Both the position numbers and the translations under genes were made by a program. Positions 60,673 to 64,000 of a stretch of DNA of 64,000 nt are shown here, in pieces; the first letter of the stretch is position 1; every line of letters starts with the position of its first letter. The notes beneath the pieces were generated by a model that saw nothing but the letters and a program-made list of their open reading frames with translations, made no database searches and was not told the DNA's origin. Source of the DNA: Bacilli bacterium (GTDB lineage: Bacteria > Bacillota_I > Bacilli_A > RF39 > UBA660); NCBI GenBank assembly GCA_017934595.1, contig JAGBJG010000007.1:1-64000 (forward strand), written 5' to 3'.

Positions 60673-62310
60673 ATGAAGAAACAAGGTTTTATTGAAGGTA
60701 CAATGGTAGGAACAATCGCGACTATAATATGTAAGGTATTAGGTCTTTTATACGTTATACCATTTAGAGCTATTGTAGGTGCTCAAGGTGGTGCTTTATA
60801 TGGTTATGGTTATAATATATATATGGTATTTTTATCTTTAGCTACATCAGGTATACCAATAGCTATGTCTAAGATAATATCTGAATATAATACAATGGAA
60901 ATGCATTATGCTAAAAATAGGGCTTATAAAATAGGTTCTAGATTAATCGTAGGATTAGGATTTATTTCTTTCTTAGTTGTATTCATATTTGCTCGTAGTT
61001 TAGCTTATTTAATTATTGGTGATAATCTAGGTGGTAATACTATTGAAGGTGTTACATTAGTAATTAGAGTTGTATCAACTGCTTTATTAATAGTACCAAT
61101 TCAAAGTGTTAAAAAAGGATATTTACAAGGACATAAATATATGACAGTTCCACAATCTGCTAATGTAATAGAACAAGTAGTAAGAGTAATCGTAATTATA
61201 TTTGGTTCTTATATCACATATAAGGTATTACATAGATCATTAGATTTATCTGTCTCAGTAGCGGTATTTGGTGCTACTTTAGGAGCAATTGTATCATATA
61301 GTTTCATATCTATAATGATGAATAAAAACAAAGAAAAATTCAATGTAGATACTAAGGCTATTAAGGAAGAAAAAAAATTAACTGACAAAGTTATACTTAA
61401 GAAAATTGTAATGTATGCTTTGCCATTTATACTAATTGATTTAATAAAATCAGCTTATAACACTATCGATATGTTTACAGTAGTAAGAACTATGACTAAC
61501 ATGGGATTTGATATTAATTTAGCTGAAGAAGTTTTAGCTGATTTAACTACATGGGGTTCTAAACTTAATATGATAGTTACATCTTTAGTAGTAGGTTTAT
61601 CAGCAGCTTTAGTACCTAATATTATGAGTAGTTTCGTTAAGAAAGATTATAAAGATGTTAATAAGAAAATTAATCAATCTTTAGAAATATTATTAATATC
61701 AGCTATACCATTAACTTTAGGATTATCGTTTATGGGGGATGCTATATGGACAGTATTCTATGGAACTGATCCATTAGGCGCGACTATATTTAAAGTACAA
61801 ATCTTTACTGCTTTAACATTAACTTTCCATTCTGTATTAATAGATGCCACTCAAACGTTAAATGATTCTAAGATGAGTATAGGAATGTTACTGTTATCTT
61901 TTGTATTAAAAACAATATTAAATATTCCATCAATGTATTTATTTAAGATGATGGGATTAGAACCATATTACGGAACAGTTGCTGTAACATTACTTACTCA
62001 AGGTATGGTAATTGTTGTATTATTATATGATCTATATAAGAAATTTAGTGTTAATTATAGTAAATCATTTACTGTATTATGGAAAACAATATTAGCTAAT
62101 TTGATTATGTTTATAGTACTATATATATTAAAATTATTTATACCATTTAATGATTTAGGTAGAGGATTATCATTAGTAATGGTAATAGTATACGGCGGAG
62201 TAGGTGTATTTATATACCTTATAACTACTATAAGATTACATATATATGATGATATATTTAGTGAAAAGGCTAAGAATGAAATACTTAAAAAGTTGCATAT
62301 AAAAGGATAG
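60673..62310 (+). CDS. MOP-superfamily flippase (SpoVB/MurJ/YtgP-like)
   Basis: 545 residues with about 14 helices. The start FIEGTMVGTIATIICKVLGLLYVIPFRAIVGAQGGALYGYGYNIYM and the GIPIAMSKIISEYN motif are those of the SpoVB/YtgP polysaccharide flippase family, which includes the lipid II flippase MurJ and the spore-cortex factor SpoVB. I cannot decide between them. Start ATG 60673 after TAGGAG. The cse60-like gene just upstream would favour a spore-cortex role. Confidence 0.9.
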   Translation: MKKQGFIEGTMVGTIATIICKVLGLLYVIPFRAIVGAQGGALYGYGYNIYMVFLSLATSGIPIAMSKIISEYNTMEMHYAKNRAYKIGSRLIVGLGFISFLVVFIFARSLAYLIIGDNLGGNTIEGVTLVIRVVSTALLIVPIQSVKKGYLQGHKYMTVPQSANVIEQVVRVIVIIFGSYITYKVLHRSLDLSVSVAVFGATLGAIVSYSFISIMMNKNKEKFNVDTKAIKEEKKLTDKVILKKIVMYALPFILIDLIKSAYNTIDMFTVVRTMTNMGFDINLAEEVLADLTTWGSKLNMIVTSLVVGLSAALVPNIMSSFVKKDYKDVNKKINQSLEILLISAIPLTLGLSFMGDAIWTVFYGTDPLGATIFKVQIFTALTLTFHSVLIDATQTLNDSKMSIGMLLLSFVLKTILNIPSMYLFKMMGLEPYYGTVAVTLLTQGMVIVVLLYDLYKKFSVNYSKSFTVLWKTILANLIMFIVLYILKLFIPFNDLGRGLSLVMVIVYGGVGVFIYLITTIRLHIYDDIFSEKAKNEILKKLHIKG

Positions 62311-62327
62311 ATAACTATCCTTTTTTC
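62301..62327 (+). terminator. Rho-independent terminator
   Basis: AAAAGGATAG-ATAA-CTATCCTTTT with T residues, across the stop codon. Confidence 0.92.
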
Positions 62328-62328
62328 A

Positions 62329-62337
62329 TGGTATAAT
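62329..62337 (+). promoter_or_regulatory. Extended -10 promoter
   Basis: TGGTATAAT immediately after the preceding terminator, 25 bases before the ABC gene. Confidence 0.6.
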
Positions 62338-62362
62338 AGATATATGACTATAGGAGGATATT

Positions 62363-64000
62363 ATGATTGAACTAAAGAATGTATCAAAATTTTATTATCA
62401 AAATGGTATAATCGCTTCCGGATTTACTAAAGTTAATTTAAAACTTAATATAGGTGAATTCGTAGTTATAACTGGTGAATCAGGTTCAGGTAAATCGACT
62501 TTACTAAATGTTATTTCAGGACTTGATACATATGAAGAAGGAGAAATGTATATCAATGGTGAGGAAACAAGCCATTATAGAGAAGTAGATTTTGAAGATT
62601 ATCGAAGAAAATATATCGGAAATATATTTCAAAACTTTAATCTAGTAAATAGTTATACTGTATATCAAAATGTTGAATTAGTACTTTTATTAAATGGATC
62701 TTCTAAAAAAGATATCAAAGATAAAGTATTAGATATAATTGATACAGTAGGATTAAAAAGATATAAAAATACTAAAGTATCAAAATTATCAGGTGGTCAA
62801 AAACAAAGAGTAGCAATCGCAAGAGCTTTAGCCAAAGAGACACCTATTATTGTTGCAGATGAACCAACAGGTAATTTGGATACTAAATCAGCTAAACAAA
62901 TTATGAAGTTATTACATGAAGTATCTAAAGATAAATTAGTCATTATTGTAACTCATAATAAAGAACAAGTAGAAGAATACGCGACTAGATTAATTCAAAT
63001 GCATGATGGTAAAATACTTGAAGATAAAGTAATAGAAAAAGTAAAAAATGATAATGAAATAGAAATAAAAGAATATAAAAATATAACTATCTTAAATAGA
63101 TTAAGATTAGGTTTCAGAAATACATTTAATATATTTACTAAATTTATACTTATATTGTTTGTCTTCTTCTTTATATCAGAAGTATTGTTATTTGAATATA
63201 CAAGTTTAAGAAAACGTTCTAAGGATTTAGATTTAACTGGAGCTAATGTATTATTTACTAATAGTGATACAAAAAGAATAGTTATTAAGAAAAATGATAA
63301 TAGTGAAATAAGTAAATCAGACTTAGAAGAACTAGGTAAGATTGACCATGTTAAAAGAGTAGTAGAAGATGATGTATTATTAGATACTAATATTACTTTA
63401 CGTGATAATGAATACTATTATTATCTTGATGGTAATGTCGATAGTATTTCTTCATACGAAGGTGATTTAACTTACGGTAGGATGCCAGAAAAAGATAATG
63501 AAGTAATTGCTTTAGCAGCTGAATATGATTGGTATTTGACTGACGATTATGAAAATGTATTAGAAACAGAATTTAATCTAACTGATGCATACGGTGTTAA
63601 AACAGCTACAAAGATTAGAATTGTTGGTATTAAAATAAGTGACACTTATAGAGATAGATCAATTTATTATGTATCTGATAAATTACTTAACAATTTGAGA
63701 TTCGCGAACAACGAAGAATACAGTAATGTTACATTATTCTTTGAAGGTAAGTATTACACATCTGAATCTTATAATAGACATATAGTTCCATCTAATAATG
63801 TACCATCAGGTTATGCTTATGTATCAGATATGATGGAAGTTTTATGCCCATATTATGATTGTGTTAATAGACCATTAAAAATAAGTGTTTCAAATATTTA
63901 TTACAGTCAAGACCTTAATATAACCGTATCTAAAGAATACACTAAAAATAATTTTAAAAATATTTTAAATACAGATATTAACTATGAAGATACATTTGAA
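62363..64000 (+). CDS. ABC transporter, fused ATPase-permease (MacB-like), cut at window end
   Basis: 546 codons visible, open at the right edge. The ATPase half (1-230) has Walker A GESGSGKST, the LSGGQKQRVAIARAL signature, Walker B IIVADEPTGNLD and the His switch in VTHNK, in the LolD/MacB class. A linker and a membrane helix (near 265-285) follow, then a large extracellular domain with a Cys pair (CPYYDC); the remaining helices are beyond the window. Fused MacB-type proteins in Firmicutes handle peptides or antimicrobials, not classical transport. TAGGAGG site before ATG 62363. Confidence 0.88.
   Translation, partial: MIELKNVSKFYYQNGIIASGFTKVNLKLNIGEFVVITGESGSGKSTLLNVISGLDTYEEGEMYINGEETSHYREVDFEDYRRKYIGNIFQNFNLVNSYTVYQNVELVLLLNGSSKKDIKDKVLDIIDTVGLKRYKNTKVSKLSGGQKQRVAIARALAKETPIIVADEPTGNLDTKSAKQIMKLLHEVSKDKLVIIVTHNKEQVEEYATRLIQMHDGKILEDKVIEKVKNDNEIEIKEYKNITILNRLRLGFRNTFNIFTKFILILFVFFFISEVLLFEYTSLRKRSKDLDLTGANVLFTNSDTKRIVIKKNDNSEISKSDLEELGKIDHVKRVVEDDVLLDTNITLRDNEYYYYLDGNVDSISSYEGDLTYGRMPEKDNEVIALAAEYDWYLTDDYENVLETEFNLTDAYGVKTATKIRIVGIKISDTYRDRSIYYVSDKLLNNLRFANNEEYSNVTLFFEGKYYTSESYNRHIVPSNNVPSGYAYVSDMMEVLCPYYDCVNRPLKISVSNIYYSQDLNITVSKEYTKNNFKNILNTDINYEDTFE

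Overview
The window is a strongly AT-rich, densely coding chromosome segment from a Gram-positive, Bacilli-like Firmicute, most like the uncultured gut lineages near Erysipelotrichia and the Mollicutes. Reasons: PolC-type polymerase, HrcA/CIRCE heat-shock control, a LexA-type box at recA, T-box leaders, SufU/SufS, TagA/MnaA and GtrA/GtrB cell-envelope genes, and a standard genetic code (TGA is a stop, Trp is TGG). Several genes of endospore formers are present (spoVS, a yjcZ-type gene, a spoIIB-like gene, spoIVFA/spoIVFB, cse60, a SpoVB/MurJ-type flippase), so the lineage is probably spore-forming or recently was. Almost every gene is on the plus strand. Short intergenic spacers hold a hairpin terminator, then an extended -10 promoter (TGnTATAAT) and a ribosome binding site.

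Layout. 0-9 kb: a surface protein, an unusually large PolC, recA, alr. 9-13 kb: a glycan-modification group (YfhO/GT-C-like enzyme, GtrB, GtrA), then on the minus strand tRNA-Gly, an antitoxin RNA and a type III toxin. 13-23 kb: a GT2 enzyme, spoVS, sufU, two tandem unknown paralogues, a small pilin-like protein, comN-relA-dtd-AI-2E transporter, uvrC. 23-31 kb: small membrane proteins, an HExxH protein, and the heat-shock operon hrcA-grpE-dnaK-pepF-dnaJ. 31-37 kb: lipoprotein plus pilin/tail-collar fusion, ylmH, yjcZ, rodA/ftsW, sufS, a toxin-like cassette between 44-bp direct repeats, vanZ. 37-43 kb: mutL, spoIIB-like, radC, spoIVFA, spoIVFB, tagA, mnaA. 43-45.5 kb: a second type III toxin-antitoxin unit and T-box-controlled proS. 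45.5-53.4 kb: two more giant pilin-headed proteins (glycine-rich, thrombospondin-like) around tRNA-Arg, thyA, an HD protein, rnhB and an MBL hydrolase. 53.4-64 kb: T-box leuS, DUF2207, YgjP-type peptidase, M23 peptidase, cse60, flippase, and an ABC protein cut by the window end.

Most notable: (1) two homologous type III toxin-antitoxin units whose RNA repeats show pseudoknot covariation, one directly behind tRNA-Gly and one placed in the proS promoter, which is duplicated on both sides; (2) a third small cassette (barnase/EndoU/RelE-like candidate) flanked by a perfect 44-bp duplication of the terminator-promoter of vanZ. All three appear to borrow host promoters. (3) A modular family in which one prepilin-type N-terminal module with a shared cysteine-containing head is fused to unrelated display domains (phage tail-collar, duplicated glycine-rich, TSP1). 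(4) PolC with four large insertions; three perfect Spo0A-box-like repeats at exact 10-bp spacing before the spoIIB-like gene; radC that seems to start at ATT; a proline T-box with a degenerate T-box sequence.
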